This document shows, in pieces, positions 19,225 through 30,849 of a stretch of DNA of 64,000 nt. Below the pieces are notes generated by a model. That model saw only the letters and a list, made by a program, of their open reading frames with translations, had not been told where the DNA came from and did no database searches. The position numbers were made by a program, and so were the translations under genes. Source of the stretch: Hermatobates lingyangjiaoensis (taxonomy: Eukaryota > Arthropoda > Insecta > Hemiptera > Hermatobatidae); NCBI GenBank assembly GCA_026182355.1, contig JAPFBL010000597.1, forward strand, positions 62,001 to 126,000, written 5' to 3'. How positions within the stretch are numbered: position 1 is the stretch's first letter; the number at the start of each line of letters is the position of its first letter.

Positions 19225-19487
19225 TTTTCTTTGATCAGTGATTCTGTTGATTCTACATCGGAAGTCCTATATTTTGCCTAACTCAAGTGCATTTCGAGTA
19301 GGGATCTTTAACGAGTACCTGACATCGTACAGGCTCGGGACAGATGACTTAACGTCCTCTCCAAAGGAAGACGCGCTCAGATTTATTCACCTCCCGCGTG
19401 AATAAATCGAAGACCAGGTGAGGATTGAAGCCTGGACTACCAGCCCAGAGGCGAGTGCGTTAACCTCTGAGCTAACCTGGCCCCTTA
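19225..19487 (-). mobile_element. tRNA-derived SINE, diverged copy
   Basis: On the minus strand: GGGGCCAGGTTAGCTCAGAG (A box), a decayed B box region, ATTTATTCACGCGGGAGGTG, GGACGTTAA, TGTACGATGTCAGGTACTCG. It is the same family as 30530-30849. The 3' end is eroded. Confidence 0.85.
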
Positions 19488-19631
19488 GGTAAAATATAAT
19501 AAAATGTAAAAGTATAAATAAAAATAATAGTTAAAATAATATTTCTATAAAAGGTAACACATGTATTAAAACTTGAATAATTCTGTAAAGATGAGGTAGA
19601 CAGGGTGTATATTTGAGACATTAATAAAAAG

Positions 19632-19832
19632 CTTTCACATAAACACGTGAAATAACAATCAATGATCAAACCACAATAAGAAAATGGGAAAACAAGACTA
19701 AGATCTTTCAACCGTAACAAGCGGTCTTCGTCAGAGTTGGGTTGGGTTTTTGACTCTGACGAAGACCGCTTGTTACGGTTGAAAGATCTTAGTCTTGTTT
19801 TCCCATTTCTTATTGTGGTTTGATCATTGAGA
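19632..19832. repeat. Head-to-head PLE pseudo-LTR dimer, near-perfect palindrome
   Basis: Minus unit then plus unit, meeting at GTCAGAGTTGGGTTGGGTTT. Each unit keeps CCGTAACAAGCGGTCTTCGT or its complement. Confidence 0.92.
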
Positions 19833-20639
19833 CATTAAGATATATCAGCATGTAAGCGAAGCATTATACGTTTACTTATATAAAAAGATTTCACAATAAA
19901 CACATGAATCAACAGTAGTCTGTTTTTCCCATTTCTTGTTGTGGTTTGAACGTTTATTTATTTATACGTCGAAATCAATTGTCTTCATCAGAACTTGGCC
20001 TAAAATCATTAATTCCACCTTGTTAAAAGAAAAATGTTAAAAAGGGATAATTGAAATATATAGGCCAAGAGTAAATTAGGAAGAATGTTCAGCTTTAGAA
20101 CAATGCATGGTCACACTGTTTACGTATCTGAGAATTCCCACAGTTGAGGAAAAAAAAAAATGATTTCAGCCTTGTAGAAATGAAAGAAACACTGTATTGA
20201 CTGATTAGATATAGAACTCTTCAAAAAAATGAGTGGTTTACAAAAAAAAAATTGAATCACTCTTGGATAAAAGAGATTCTCTATGTTAAGAGGCACTCGA
20301 CTTTGAAGGCGTGTCGAATATTGCTCAACTCCTAATGAATTTCCATTTGCTCTGTGTGTCAACAAGACTGCTGAATCACAAGAGTCGATGTTACATCATC
20401 GTTTGAATTAGTGCATGAACCGCCAGTGATATCACACACTAGACGCTTCTTATTTGTTAAATCCATTCAGTTTAACACTAAACAACTTTCTTATTCTATT
20501 CAATAGATTATCTGTAATACCCTGTGACTTTGCTTCCTTGATATTATTACTAGTAAAGAATACCCAGATATCGTATCTAAATTGCCATAACCTTTAAAGA
20601 TATCTACTGCATTTAATTTACTTATTTAAAAAAAAAAAA
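19833..20639. other. Spacer with a pseudo-LTR scrap
   Basis: 19880-19990 contains degenerate pseudo-LTR sequence (TTTCCCATTTCTTGTTGTGG). A minus-strand open frame at 20120-20365 has no recognisable domain. Nothing else is supported. Confidence 0.4.
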
Positions 20640-22100
20640 CATGGAGTGGCCTACCCCACTTTGAATTTAGAAGTCAATGTAAATAAATATCAATAAATTC
20701 GACAACTATAGCAGGTGGTCTGTTAGTCTAGGACACAGGTGTCAAACATACGGCCCACGGGCCGCATCCGGCCCACCTGGAGGTTCGATCCGGCCCGCGG
20801 GATAAATCTACATTATTATAAAAAAAAATCAATTTACTCTAATTTCCTTAAAAACCTGCAGTTCTTATATTATCCACCAGTGTTTTAGTACGCGCTGTAT
20901 TATCGACATTTCCTTTGTCCTCGCACCTTAACCAGCGAAATATCTGTGTCAAAATGGATAATAGTGGATACAGAGTGCCGGATTTTAATAAAGATTTTTA
21001 TAATTGACTTATTTTTCTTTGCACTAATTATTATTATTACTGACTGATACAAAGAAAAAGGTAGACTTATAGTTAGCTCAATGTAATTTTGTAATTAGCT
21101 TGCTGGCACAGCCCGCTTGAGATCAAACTAAGCTGTATTCGGCCTCCAGACTAAAATGAGTTTGACACCCCTGGTCTAGGATAAACAATCAGTTTTTATA
21201 GAATTATTGCAGTAAGTGGAATTACGGCAAATTTTTTTTGTAAATTTCTAATTTTTAGTTCAATTTTTTGGCAAATTTTCATTTTTTTTTAATGAGCCGT
21301 TTAGCGTCAAAAAATATTTTCTGAAAACAGAAAATGTACTGTAATGCCGTTTTGTGATGCAATTTTGAAAAAAATTACCTCAACCCATCCTCCTCAAAAT
21401 GTTTTATTTTTAGGTATAGTTTCATTTTTATCCGTCAAATTGAGCCGTATAGCGTCAAAAAATATTTTCTGAAAACAGAAAATATACTGTAACGCCGTTT
21501 TGTGATGCAATTTTGAAAAAAATTACCTCAACCCATCCTCCTCAAAATGTTCTATTTTTAGGTATAGTTCCATTTTTATCCGTCAAAGTGTATGGCTTGT
21601 ATGGCTCTCACAAGCTTTCAGATTGAATAATAAGTTAAAATTTTTACATTTTATTGAAAAAAAAAAGTTCCCTGTACCCCCCCCCCCCCCAAACATAATG
21701 ATAAATTTTCAAGATGTTATAATTAGTAGTTTAGGAGAAAAATGTAGGCTAAAAACGGGTTTTTGGGAAAAAAAGTCATGCATAATTGCTCCCAAACAAT
21801 AGGGATCATCTACACTGTTGATCTACATTGTAGGGATTCTACATTGTTGTGTAAAATATCAACTTGATCCATCAAAGATTCTGGACCGTTGCGTGGGCAC
21901 AAACTTTGGATACACTCACCCACCCACCCACACATAATACAGACATCATATATGTGATGATGTCTGTATATGACAGACACATATCAAAAAAAATCATAAA
22001 ACGACTTTTGGGGCCTCAAAACAAGTAATTCCGTCAAAATCTCGAGATCGATTTTTTTTACGATCACTATAGTTTACTTATGATAAAGTAAAAAGAAAGA
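20640..22100. mobile_element. TIR-element family copy 1, interrupted by a hAT
   Basis: Begins at GGAGTGGCCTACCCCACTTT and ends GTTTACTTATGATAAAGTAA, both diverged from the family termini seen at 57330-59060. Internal blocks ATGAGCCGTTTAGCGTCAAA (present twice here, as a tandem internal repeat at about 21294 and 21442) and CTCCCAAACAATAGGGATCA are shared with the other copies. A hAT element sits inside it at 20734-21173. A poly-C run lies near 21676. Confidence 0.75.
20734..21173. mobile_element. hAT-type element with perfect 8-bp TSD, nested
   Basis: Starts CACAGGTGTCAAAC and ends GTTTGACACCCCTG. GTCTAGGA flanks both sides (20726-20733, 21174-21181). The empty target is preserved in the related copy near 58271 (TTAGTCTAGGATAAACAAAC), confirming the insertion. 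Confidence 0.95.
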
Positions 22101-22439
22101 GAAAATGGTCTTTGATTTCACACTTTTTCCAGTTGTTGCTTTCAACTAATCTTCACCTGAAGAGCCTTTAGACGATCGAAGGAAGCAGCAGCTTGTTTAA
22201 GGAAGAAGCAAAGATAACTAACTCTTGAGATTGAATCCTATTCTTGAGAGAACTTAACATTTGTTTTATTTTCTTAATGCAATAGGTACAAGAAGCATAG
22301 TATTCCAATACTATGCTTCAAGGAGCAAATAAACAAGGACCATTCAATAGTTCTTACATCAATTGAAATTAATTAAAGGAATTAACTCCGAAAATCTTGA
22401 CTTTTGGGCTTCTTTGAACTGAAATATTTAATAAAAATC

Positions 22440-22530
22440 TGAGTACATCGTCTTACGGATAATAAACCAGTCAAGCCGTCGGCTCCAAGCCTATACAATG
22501 TCACGTACTCCTACTTGAAATACATTTAAA
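22440..22530 (+). mobile_element. SINE 3' fragment
   Basis: CAAGCCGTCGGCTCCAAGCC, TATACAATGTCACGTACTC resembles the SINE body CCGTCGGCCCCGAGCCTGTA. Confidence 0.6.
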
Positions 22531-22539
22531 TAGGAAAAA

Positions 22540-22705
22540 ATAAACCACAATGGAAAAAAAGGAAAACAATAGAAATAAATACTCAGAGGCCTTTCAATTC
22601 ATGCCATCAGAGAACAAAAAAGTGAAAACTATAACTTTGTCCAGTTTACTCTCTGATGAAATAAATTGAAAGACCTCAGAGCATTTATTTCTATTGTGGT
22701 TTACG
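22540..22705. repeat. Inverted PLE end with hammerhead-like motifs
   Basis: The left arm (AAACCACAATGG...AGAGGCCTTTCAATTCATG) is the inverse of the right arm (CTCTGATGAAATAAATTGAA...ATTGTGGTTTA). The plus motif is CTGATGA (about 22655), a weak stem II AAT/ATT, GAAAGACCTC, AGAGC; stem I CTCT/AGAG. It is related to the AGGCCT family at 8786-9372. Confidence 0.6.
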
Positions 22706-22981
22706 CTTCACTGACTGCATCACGTGTTTGTTTTCGTGATTTTTCTGCATACATAGTATAAGTAAAAGTATGTATGTATGTATAAAGGTGTGTTAGTATA
22801 AAAGTATGCAAATGAAGTAGACTGTTTAAGTTATGCTCTATTAACTGCTAATTAGAGAATATAACCCTGACTAATTATGATGACTTTGATTTGTAGCTGT
22901 AATTTAATTACAGCAATTAAATATGGCCGATTATTATTATTATTATGACAACACACTAGTTACTAGCCTTTTAATATATAG

Positions 22982-23619
22982 CAGGGGTTCTCAACCTTTG
23001 TTTGCTTGTGGACCCCTAAAAGCTACTTGTGGACCCCCTAAAAGCTACTTTTGGACCCCCTAAAAGCTACTTTTGGACCCCCTAAAAGCAACTTGTGGAC
23101 CCCCTAAAAGCTACTTGTGGACCCTCACTCCCCCCGGATATTTAAAAAAACATAATTATACAAATTTATAAATAAATATTTGTTTTTAGGTAAATGAAAA
23201 TCGTTAATTATGAAATAATTTCATTACATCTACAACGCATGCTGAAATACAAAAATGTTTTTAAAACAATAACAAAATATTTCTTCATTAATATTTTATA
23301 AAGTACTCTGAAATAAATTGTAACATAATCAATTTTGAATGTACCATAAAGAGAAGTGCAATAGAAAATTTTAAAACATTGGAACATTTTAACAAACTGA
23401 CGAGGATATTAGGCCTTATATCTTAATTATGTTTGAATATTGTACGGCCAAAGTTTACTACGCTTTGATTTATTTTTGGTTTGCTGATGAATTCATTTAA
23501 ACTTAACATAGAGCCCTAACCACGTGTCATGGACCTTCAGAACACTACTTTCCTCATGGACCCCCAGTAATCCTCTGTGGACCCCTGGGGGTCCATGTGG
23601 ACCACGTTGAGAAACACTG
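22982..23619. mobile_element. hAT-type element with perfect 8-bp TSD and internal tandem repeats
   Basis: Starts CAGGGGTTCTCAAC and ends GTTGAGAAACACTG. ATATATAG flanks both sides (22974-22981, 23620-23627). Near the left end (23009-23118) a unit of about 21 bp, GGACCCCCTAAAAGCTACTT, is repeated about five times. Confidence 0.93.
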
Positions 23620-23741
23620 ATATATAGGATTTAGTAAGGAAATTGAAAAAGCGTATTTTACAGTAATGTTATTAAAGTGGCGCTTTATCAATAAGCAAGG
23701 AACATAGTTATGAGGAAGTAAAATAGAAAGTGTTTACTTAC

Positions 23742-23837
23742 CACATCGTCATTCGGCGCACACTCGCAGAAGACATTGTTTATACTGGGCGGTGGTGTTT
23801 CTCCGAGAACTCTGACGAACTCTACTCCCACGCCATG
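23742..23837 (-). CDS. Exon 2 of a C2CD2/C2CD2L-like SMP-domain gene
   Basis: A 96-nt minus-strand exon. The acceptor is TTTTTGTTGTTTCAG ending at 23838 and the donor is GTAAGT at 23736-23741. It encodes 32 residues, HGVGVEFVRVL then PPPSINNV and FCECAPNDDV, with complete codons at both ends (phase 0/0). The peptide fits the SMP-domain segment of C2CD2 proteins that follows the W...LN helix: a hydrophobic strand, a Pro-Pro turn, then S-I-x-x-V-x-C. That is the expected continuation of exon 1, which also ends in phase 0. It is locally richer in GC than its flanks. Alternative: an exon of another lipid-transfer-type protein. The assignment is from my recollection of the family, not a search. 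Confidence 0.72.
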
Positions 23838-23999
23838 CTGAAACAACAAAAACTTCGTCACAACAATGCCTTTGTTGAAAATACATTTTACATTAGACAT
23901 TATATTACATTAAATTTAACATTAAAATAAACATTATAGAAGTTTTTTAAAGTCTCTAACTCTAACCAAAAAATGTTTTTGGTCTTTTTGTGCTTCTTT

Positions 24000-24389
24000 T
24001 CTTTCATCAGTCATATATATAATTCAAACAAGGTTTGAGTGGATTTGGTCCAAAGAATTAACTACTGATTATAAGTCCAATTTTTGATTGAACATTTTTT
24101 GTATAATGTTTGTATAACAGGAACTTTGCAAAAAATACTAAAGTTAAACAAAATAGTCACTGAAATAACGACTATTTGCTAAAAGGAAATTGTTCTTTTC
24201 AGATATATAAGTTGACCTAATTAAAGGAGCTAACCATATGTACTGTAGCACATTTGCTCAGAATTATAACTTACAAACCATCTGCATTTCTAGTCACTCA
24301 CTAATGCTGTAGACATTTGAAATTTGAAGTCTAATGGAGTAATATCTGCAGTAATATATTACTTACAGAAAAATACTATTTATATTTGT
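24000..24389. other. Intronic spacer
   Basis: AT-rich, no element termini seen. Confidence 0.4.
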
Positions 24390-25145
24390 AGTTCCCGGCT
24401 TCATGGGTACTGGAGATTGTGAATACACAGCAGGGTCATTTATGGGTACTGCCACGTTTCACAATATACCCCATTGAACTCTTTAGTTGTCTTCATTGTG
24501 AATATCCTGGACCATTGTCATATTTTCGTACGAATTGTTTAAAGTTTTGAAATAGTTGACTCTCTTTGTACTGGGGTAGTATTAGCAGGAGGCCAGTCAT
24601 TTCCCATTGTTACTTGTCTGACCAGCACCTACACGCTGACAGTTTAAGCACTACCCTTATCCTTGTGGATTTGGTCGTCCCCCTCCAAAGAGGGAAATAC
24701 CCATTCCTGAGGGCCAGGGCTCATTAAGAATGAGTACCAGTATAGGAGCATTTGCCAATGAATGCTCCCACCCACTGGTGAGGGCCGGAGGTCTAGCTCC
24801 CCCTTGGTGTTATGCAGACACCCACCCGAGAAGATACTGCTTCTCACACAGCGACACATCACGTACGATCATTTGTATCTACTCTACCTGAGTAAGGAAC
24901 CACAGCCACCACGAGTCCGACCGCATGACGAGGCATGAGTGACAATCTGAAAGTAAGAGATAGATAATGGTAAAAATAAAATAATTAAAATAAAAATGAA
25001 ATTCACTCATGGGCTTGGAGCCTCGTCCCCGTGGTACCGACAGTATTTTAAGAGCTCTCGGGTGGAACTCCGGACCTAAGTCCTACTGAACAGCTATTGG
25101 CAGCTGTATGGGTCAGTTGCCCTTGAAGAAGGAAAAAAAAATACG
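24390..25145. repeat. Unclassified GC-richer repeat-like block
   Basis: Contrasts with its AT-rich surroundings and contains phrases such as GAGGGCCGGAGGTCTAGCTC and CATGGGCTTGGAGCCTCGTC. The sequence after 24990 resembles the body of a tRNA-derived SINE or LINE 3' UTR. It directly precedes LINE 3' remnants on the other strand. I cannot classify it. Confidence 0.4.
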
Positions 25146-25256
25146 ATTAACCTTCATAATGAGCCTAGCCTTGACTCTCATCATCTAGCCGATTTGATCA
25201 TAGACAGCATTCAATCATAGAAATTTAAAGATGTCCCAAGTCATCCTCCTTATTTA

Positions 25257-25971
25257 TTACTCTGAAGATTGGTTAGAGCCTTGTGGGACAATGAAGGGCA
25301 TGTTCTTCACATACTGTCTCCCACTTGCATAATCATTCTTCAATCTTGCCAAAATCAGTTCTGTTATGAATTTTTTGAATATTGGAAACGTATGTTTATT
25401 TCTGATAAGGCTGGAGACATTTGGAGGCCATCTCATCCCCTGAGATACTATTTTAAACATAAAATTAAGTCTTTTGCTGGAGTACTTCCTACAGTAGAAA
25501 ACCTGTTTTGATATTAGAGCGTGTACCCAGCCTTTCGACCATATCACGTAATACAGTAGAAAACCAAATGTGCAGGGGTATCTTTTTCGTTTCGTTTACA
25601 ATCTCTGCAATATGGGTTTTGTGCTTTTTTAATCTTAAAAAGGAAATCTCTAAATGGACCATGACCTGTTAAAGTTTGAGCCAGTGCAAAATTTAATTTA
25701 AAATGTTTAATCTCATAAATGAATGAATATCACCAATACTATTTAATACATGTTTATTTCTGTCGTCTTTTCTTGCTTTTTTTCCATTGTTACTTCCAAA
25801 CTTTGTCGCTCTTGCTCTAGAATTGGGCAGCTGAACAGTATACGGTCCCAACTCTATGGTGATACACCATCACAAGAACGCCCATCATTTTCAATGATAT
25901 TGCACCTATTGAGGGTTAGTCTTAATTGCACCACCATACCCTTACACAGCACAGCTTGTGTTATCTTGTAA
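25257..25971 (-). pseudogene. LINE (non-LTR retrotransposon) ORF2 C-terminal remnants
   Basis: The minus strand at about 25554-25706 reads FALAQTLTGHGPFRDFLF, then NPYCRDCKRNEKDTPAHLVF and YC: the CxxC...HxxxxC C-terminal motif of Jockey/I/R1-type LINEs. At 25800-25971 the minus strand reads SWDRILFSCPILEQERQSLE, the same motif class from a second, more decayed copy. Frames are broken, so both are dead. Confidence 0.75.
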
Positions 25972-26185
25972 AAAAGATTTAAGTTGAAATTTTTCCTTTC
26001 TTTAACGACAAACATGTACTTATTATATACATTTAAAAATTATATTTTCATATAGTTATATTTATTTGAGATAATTATTTAAAACATAAAGCCGGATGGT
26101 CCATTGATGATTACATATTCATTTTAAGCAACTAAACAATGCTGCAATAGTAATTTATTTGACATGTTGAGTATTTGCATTGTAA

Positions 26186-26563
26186 ACAGAAAAATAAATA
26201 ACTTGTAAAAACAAAAGAACTTAAAGTTATTGTAATTCGAAAAAAAGTAAGTATCTTTTAAAAATTTAAATTATCACGTTTATGATTTGTAACGAAATAT
26301 TAAAGATGATTATTTTTCAAGGACGGCAATATCATTTATGTGCAAAATACATTCAGTAGAAAAAAATACCAGCCTTTCTGTGAGTTTAATGTTTGTACCT
26401 TATACTACATTTTAATCCTCCTAAAATAACTTCAATTAAGCTAAGCCCTTTTGACAGACCGCCTGCATAAGTGTAGAAGATCAAGTGTTTTGGGCAACCA
26501 ATAACATTTCTTTTTCACGTCCAAACAAATTATTTTCTTTTCTCTAGACCATAAACAAGTAAA
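26186..26563. repeat. 378-bp direct duplication, left copy
   Basis: GTAAACAGAAAAATAAATAA through CCATAAACAAGTAAAAC recurs at 27888-28265 with only scattered substitutions. The copies are about 1.7 kb apart. Confidence 0.9.
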
Positions 26564-26686
26564 ACTACGATTAGAGGAGGAAATAAATGTAATGGATTCT
26601 CAGAAGTTGCGCTATCAGATTCACTTTATATTTTCAATCAGTGATACTTTTAGCGGAAGTTTTTTTAAAAATCTATTTCTCTACAC

Positions 26687-27339
26687 CACCGATGGCAAAG
26701 CTTTTGATTTCAGCGTGTCAAAATTTTTCAAAAATTTTGACATGATTTTCATGGCGTGTCACACATCGCAAAAAAGAAAAGATTAAAAAGAGAATATAAA
26801 AATTTATAATATTTGTAAGTTAATTATTTGTTTAATGCCATTTAAAATATAAAAAAAATTATAAAATCATAATTTAAACAGATTTATGGTTTTAAACAGA
26901 TATTTTAACTAGAATTTAAAATTTTAGCATTTAAAATTAAGCATGTTTTCAAAATTCAGAATTTCATGTTAATATCAATATTAAAACAATATATTTAAAT
27001 GTTACATTATTTTTTAATGCCCTTTCAAATACAAAAACCAAAATCATGAAATCAGAATTTAGCATTTTTATATTTATATCAGCATTAAAACATATGTTTC
27101 AATGTTTTTCATATGTACATTTGTTACGCAAAATTATTGTACTTGTACATATACGTCTGGTTTCAGAAATAAAGGATTATTTATTATTTACAGAAACAAT
27201 AATATTATTAATAATCAATTTGGCTGTTACGAGAGACAAATATTTATATTATGGTATTTTTTATCTTTGAAGATGCGTGTTACTATAAATGAGGTTGCGT
27301 GTTTGGACTGACACGCGTGTCATAGGTTCACCATCACTA
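26687..27339. mobile_element. hAT-type element, older
   Basis: Left CACCGATGGCAAAGC, right GGTTCACCATCACTA. The flanks CTCTACAC and CTCTGCAA match at 6 of 8 positions, a decayed target duplication. It has no coding capacity. Confidence 0.7.
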
Positions 27340-27584
27340 CTCTGCAATATAAATCGGTGACAATATAATATAATAGAGGATTGACCTTAATATCCCTTGG
27401 GATATTAAGCTAAAGGAAGGGAGCGTAAGGAAGCGCGGGTCATAAATCTTAGCAAATGCTAATGGAGAGGCGACGTCGATACGCTCTGAATCCGCAGGCT
27501 AACAACCAAAAGCACAGCAGCTCTCTAGTCTGCCCCAGTGTCAATAAAACCAAATCAACTGGAAAAAAACTTAGTCAAATCCAG

Positions 27585-27724
27585 TGATAGCAAACCTTTT
27601 CAGTTCAGGGTGTCAAAATTTTGAAAAAAAAAACGAGACATAATCATCGTGACGTATCCACACATCGCAAAAGTAAAGACTAAACAGAAAATATAAATAT
27701 TTATAATTTTTGTTAGTTAATTAA
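27585..27724. mobile_element. hAT left-end fragment, same family
   Basis: CAGTGATAGCAAACCTTTTC...CACACATCGCAAAAGTAAAG parallels 26687-26830. It is cut off by the SINE at 27725. Confidence 0.75.
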
Positions 27725-27862
27725 AGGGGACAGGTTAGCTCAGTGGTTAAGGTACTCGCCTCTGGGGATGGTACTCCGGGGTTCGATCCCCACCTGGCCC
27801 TTGATTTATTCACGCGGGAGGTGAATAAATCTGAGTACGTCTCGGTAAGGACGTTAAGTAAA
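27725..27862 (+). mobile_element. tRNA-derived SINE, 3'-truncated
   Basis: A box TAGCTCAGTGGTTAAGG, B box GGTTCGATCC, then ATTTATTCACGCGGGAGGTG and GGACGTTAAG. It ends near 27862 at the duplicated block. Confidence 0.88.
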
Positions 27863-27887
27863 CAGAAAGGACGTTTAAGTAAGTAAA

Positions 27888-28265
27888 CAGAAAAATAAAT
27901 GACTTGTAAAAACAAAAGAACTTAAATTTATTGTAATTCGAAACAAAGTAAGTATCTTTTAAAAATGTAATTATCACGTTTATGATTTGTAACGAAATAT
28001 TAAAGATGATTATTTTTCAAGAAAGGCAATATCATTTATGTGCAAAATACATTCAGTTGAAAAAAATGCCAGCCTTTCTGTGAGTTTAATGTTCCTACCT
28101 TATACTACATTTTAATCCTCTTAAAATAACTTCGATTAAGCTAAGCACTTTTCAGAGACCGCCTGCATAAGTGTAGAAGATAAAGTGTTTTGGGCAACCA
28201 ATAGCATTTCTTTTTCACGTCCAAACAAATTATTTTCTTTTCTCTAGACCATAAACAAGTAAAAC
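27888..28265. repeat. 378-bp direct duplication, right copy
   Basis: Counterpart of 26186-26563. Confidence 0.9.
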
Positions 28266-28277
28266 AGGAAAATAAAC

Positions 28278-28375
28278 AGGCTCAGTTCCGAGCCTGTACG
28301 ATGTCAGGTACTCGATAAAGATCCCTATAATCTAAATACACTTGAGTCAGGCAAAATTTCCCAATGTAGAATTAC
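28278..28375 (+). mobile_element. SINE body fragment
   Basis: CCGAGCCTGTACGATGTCAG, GGTACTCGATAAAGATCC, then CACTTGAGTCAGGCAAAATT. It lacks the tRNA head. Confidence 0.8.
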
Positions 28376-28519
28376 CGATCAAACAAAAAGACCGTAAAGG
28401 GCTGACGTTTTTAACCCACTAATGGATCAGTTTAAACAATGAAAAAAAACTTCCATTATTGCTATCATAACAAATAATTTTGTCTGATTTACTGAATAGG
28501 AGGTTTGAGGGAGAAGAAA

Positions 28520-28724
28520 ACTCGAGTAAACCTGTTTGACAATATTCCTTTCTTATTCTGTTGAGTAAACGCATAGTTAAAGAGCAAGTGCTGAAAGAGG
28601 ACTTTAAAGTTTTGACTTTACCCGAAGAAAAATTCGGGTAAACCTGTTTGACAATATTCCTTTCTTATTCTGTTGAGTAAACGCGTAGTTAAAGAGTAAG
28701 TGCTGAAAGAGGACTTTAAAATTT
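28520..28724. repeat. Two-copy tandem duplication, 108-bp period
   Basis: GTAAACCTGTTTGACAATAT through AAGAGGACTTTAAA occurs at 28529 and again at 28637 with very few differences. Confidence 0.9.
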
Positions 28725-28979
28725 TGAGAGTCTTCAAGACAGTAGTTCTCACTGCTTACCCATACACAACCAAGAATAACACAACTCCTAAACACCGAAA
28801 TCCAATACAACTGATTTGTTAACTGAAAATTTATTCGGAAACATTACTCTGTCTGAATTGTTTCGTTCACCAGTAGGTTGTCATGATAATAAGTGAGGTT
28901 AACTCGGAAGCGAACAAAACCACCCTTTGCCAAGAAATACCAAAATACTTCACTTTATTGAGATTGATATAGTCTAAAC

Positions 28980-29405
28980 CAGGCGTGAGGAACCCACGGC
29001 ATGAAGGTCGTAAGTCATATTTTGAATCATGAAGTTTGGCCTTTTCCGGCTTCTTAAGAAGATTGTTTAAAATATAAAAATTATAATTCTAGTAATAAAG
29101 ACAAAAAAATTTGGCATTTACAAAGAGGACTATTTATCAAAAACATTAATTGAAAAGTCTAAGCTTTTAGAAAATCATTTACTTGAGTTAACAAAAGTAA
29201 TAAACGAAGGAAGTGAGGACACTGCTGAATCTATTGATAGATGCGAAACAGTTTTAAAAGCACTTATAGAGTAATATAATGACTGATTCAAAGATTTTAC
29301 GATATAACTAATATATAAAAATTTGATTATCCATTCATGATGGCCCTTTGGGGAAGTGGACTGAGTTGAAATGGCCTCTACACCAAGAAAGGGTCCCCAT
29401 TCCTG
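28980..29405. mobile_element. hAT-type element with perfect 8-bp TSD
   Basis: Starts CAGGCGTGAGGAACCC and ends GGGTCCCCATTCCTG. GTCTAAAC flanks both sides (28972-28979, 29406-29413). Confidence 0.92.
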
Positions 29406-29508
29406 GTCTAAACTCAAGTCTGTACAAGTTAACTTTGCAGACCTATTAAGGATGGAGTATCAAAAGATTTTCTCGAAAATTTCAAAGAGCATTTGTAGCC
29501 ATAAAATC

Positions 29509-29752
29509 CACAGGACACTAAATTCTAAAGATACATAAATCTAAAGACACTTAAGTCTAAAGACACTTAAATCTAAAGACACTTAGGTCTAAAGAAACTA
29601 AAGTCTGAAGACACTTAAGTCTAATGACACTAAAGTCTAAAGAAACTAAAGTCTAAAGACACTTAAATCTAAAGACACTTAGGTCTAAAGAAACTAAAGT
29701 CTAAAGACACTTAAGTCAAATGACACTTAAATCTAAAGACACTAAAGTCCTT
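29509..29752. repeat. Short-unit tandem array (about 15 bp)
   Basis: Roughly 16 units of GACACTTAAGTCTAAA with AA/CA and ACTAAA/ACTTAA variants. Alternating variants suggest a higher-order pattern of about 75-90 bp. Confidence 0.92.
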
Positions 29753-30516
29753 GTAAAAATATCGTGGACGTCACAGGCACCAGGCATTTATACCTTTTTA
29801 CTGTTTTTCTACTTTTAAAATAAAATATTTCTTTTCATAAAAGTAATTATTTTCTCCAAAAAAATCTTTTGTTTACCTAAAAGTGTATTTAAACATGGTT
29901 TCATATGTGACATATTCCAATCACTGGCATCCATACCGTGGCTGTGTGGGATCAATTGTTTACTTCGTAATTTCAGGACTTGTGGGCGATGGAAGAAGAA
30001 AGATTGAGCAATGCTGTTGTAGAAGAACTCCTACTCAAGCAGAGAGATTGCTGATTGTCGTGTTTCAGGCCATAATATCCCCCAAGCCAGACCAAAAGTA
30101 ATGATATTACTAATTTTCTACCTGGGGGGGGGGGGGATAACCATTTTTCTTCGTTTGTATTGACTAAAGTATTACAGTCAGATTCTTTCCATTTTCAAAT
30201 TAGATTCTGAAAACATCCAACTTCTTCTTTCTTTTTTTTTTATAATAGCACAAACTTTAACAATAATTATTTGATTTGAGAATAATAATTGAACAACACT
30301 CACCACAATAGCCCGCCCCGCACCCCCACCCCAAAGTGTCATGTTCCTTCAATGACAGATTTACGGAACCGACCGACTGGTTAATCAAAATTTTTACATG
30401 TTCAAGGAAATATCCAGTAAACAATACTTCCTCGAGGCTTCAAATAATTTTCTTAATTTCATTCACCCACAACTGCTTCACTAGTTAGGAACTTGTTCCA
30501 ACATTTTGTAATAATT
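29753..30516. other. Intronic spacer
   Basis: Contains a poly-G run at about 30125-30135. The open frame at 29883-30101 has no recognisable domain. Confidence 0.4.
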
Positions 30517-30529
30517 AATATTAAACAAA

Positions 30530-30849
30530 GGGGCCAGGCTAGCTCAGTGGTTACGTGCTCGCCTCTGAACTGATAGGACCGGGGTTCGATCCTCACCTGG
30601 CCCTCGATTTATTCACGCGGGAGGTGAATAAATCTGAGCACGTCGTCCACTCGGAGAAGGACGTTAAACCGTCGGCCCCGAGCCTGTACGATGTCAGGTA
30701 CTCGTTAAAGATCCCTACTCTAAATACATTTGAGTTAGGCAAAATTTAGGATTCCCACTGTAGAATCAATCTTCATTGTGTGGTATCACAAAGGGCCAAT
30801 GCTCGGCCTACGTGTGTTCCCTTGTGGAACTGCCACTGAAACCTAACCT
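30530..30849 (+). mobile_element. Complete tRNA-derived SINE with 13-bp TSD
   Basis: The tRNA-like head GGGGCCAGGCTAGCTCAGTG (A box) and GGTTCGATCC (B box) is followed by a body containing CACGCGGGAGGTGAATAAAT and GGACGTTAAACC. The tail region ends AACCTAACCT. AATATTAAACAAA flanks it at 30517-30529 and 30850-30862. It is inserted into the edge of the palindrome at 30850-31045. Confidence 0.95.

Noticed and set aside
27725..27800. Functional tRNA gene (A and B boxes)
   Set aside because: The tRNA-like part is the head of a dispersed SINE with the same body at 30530, 46021 and 19225.
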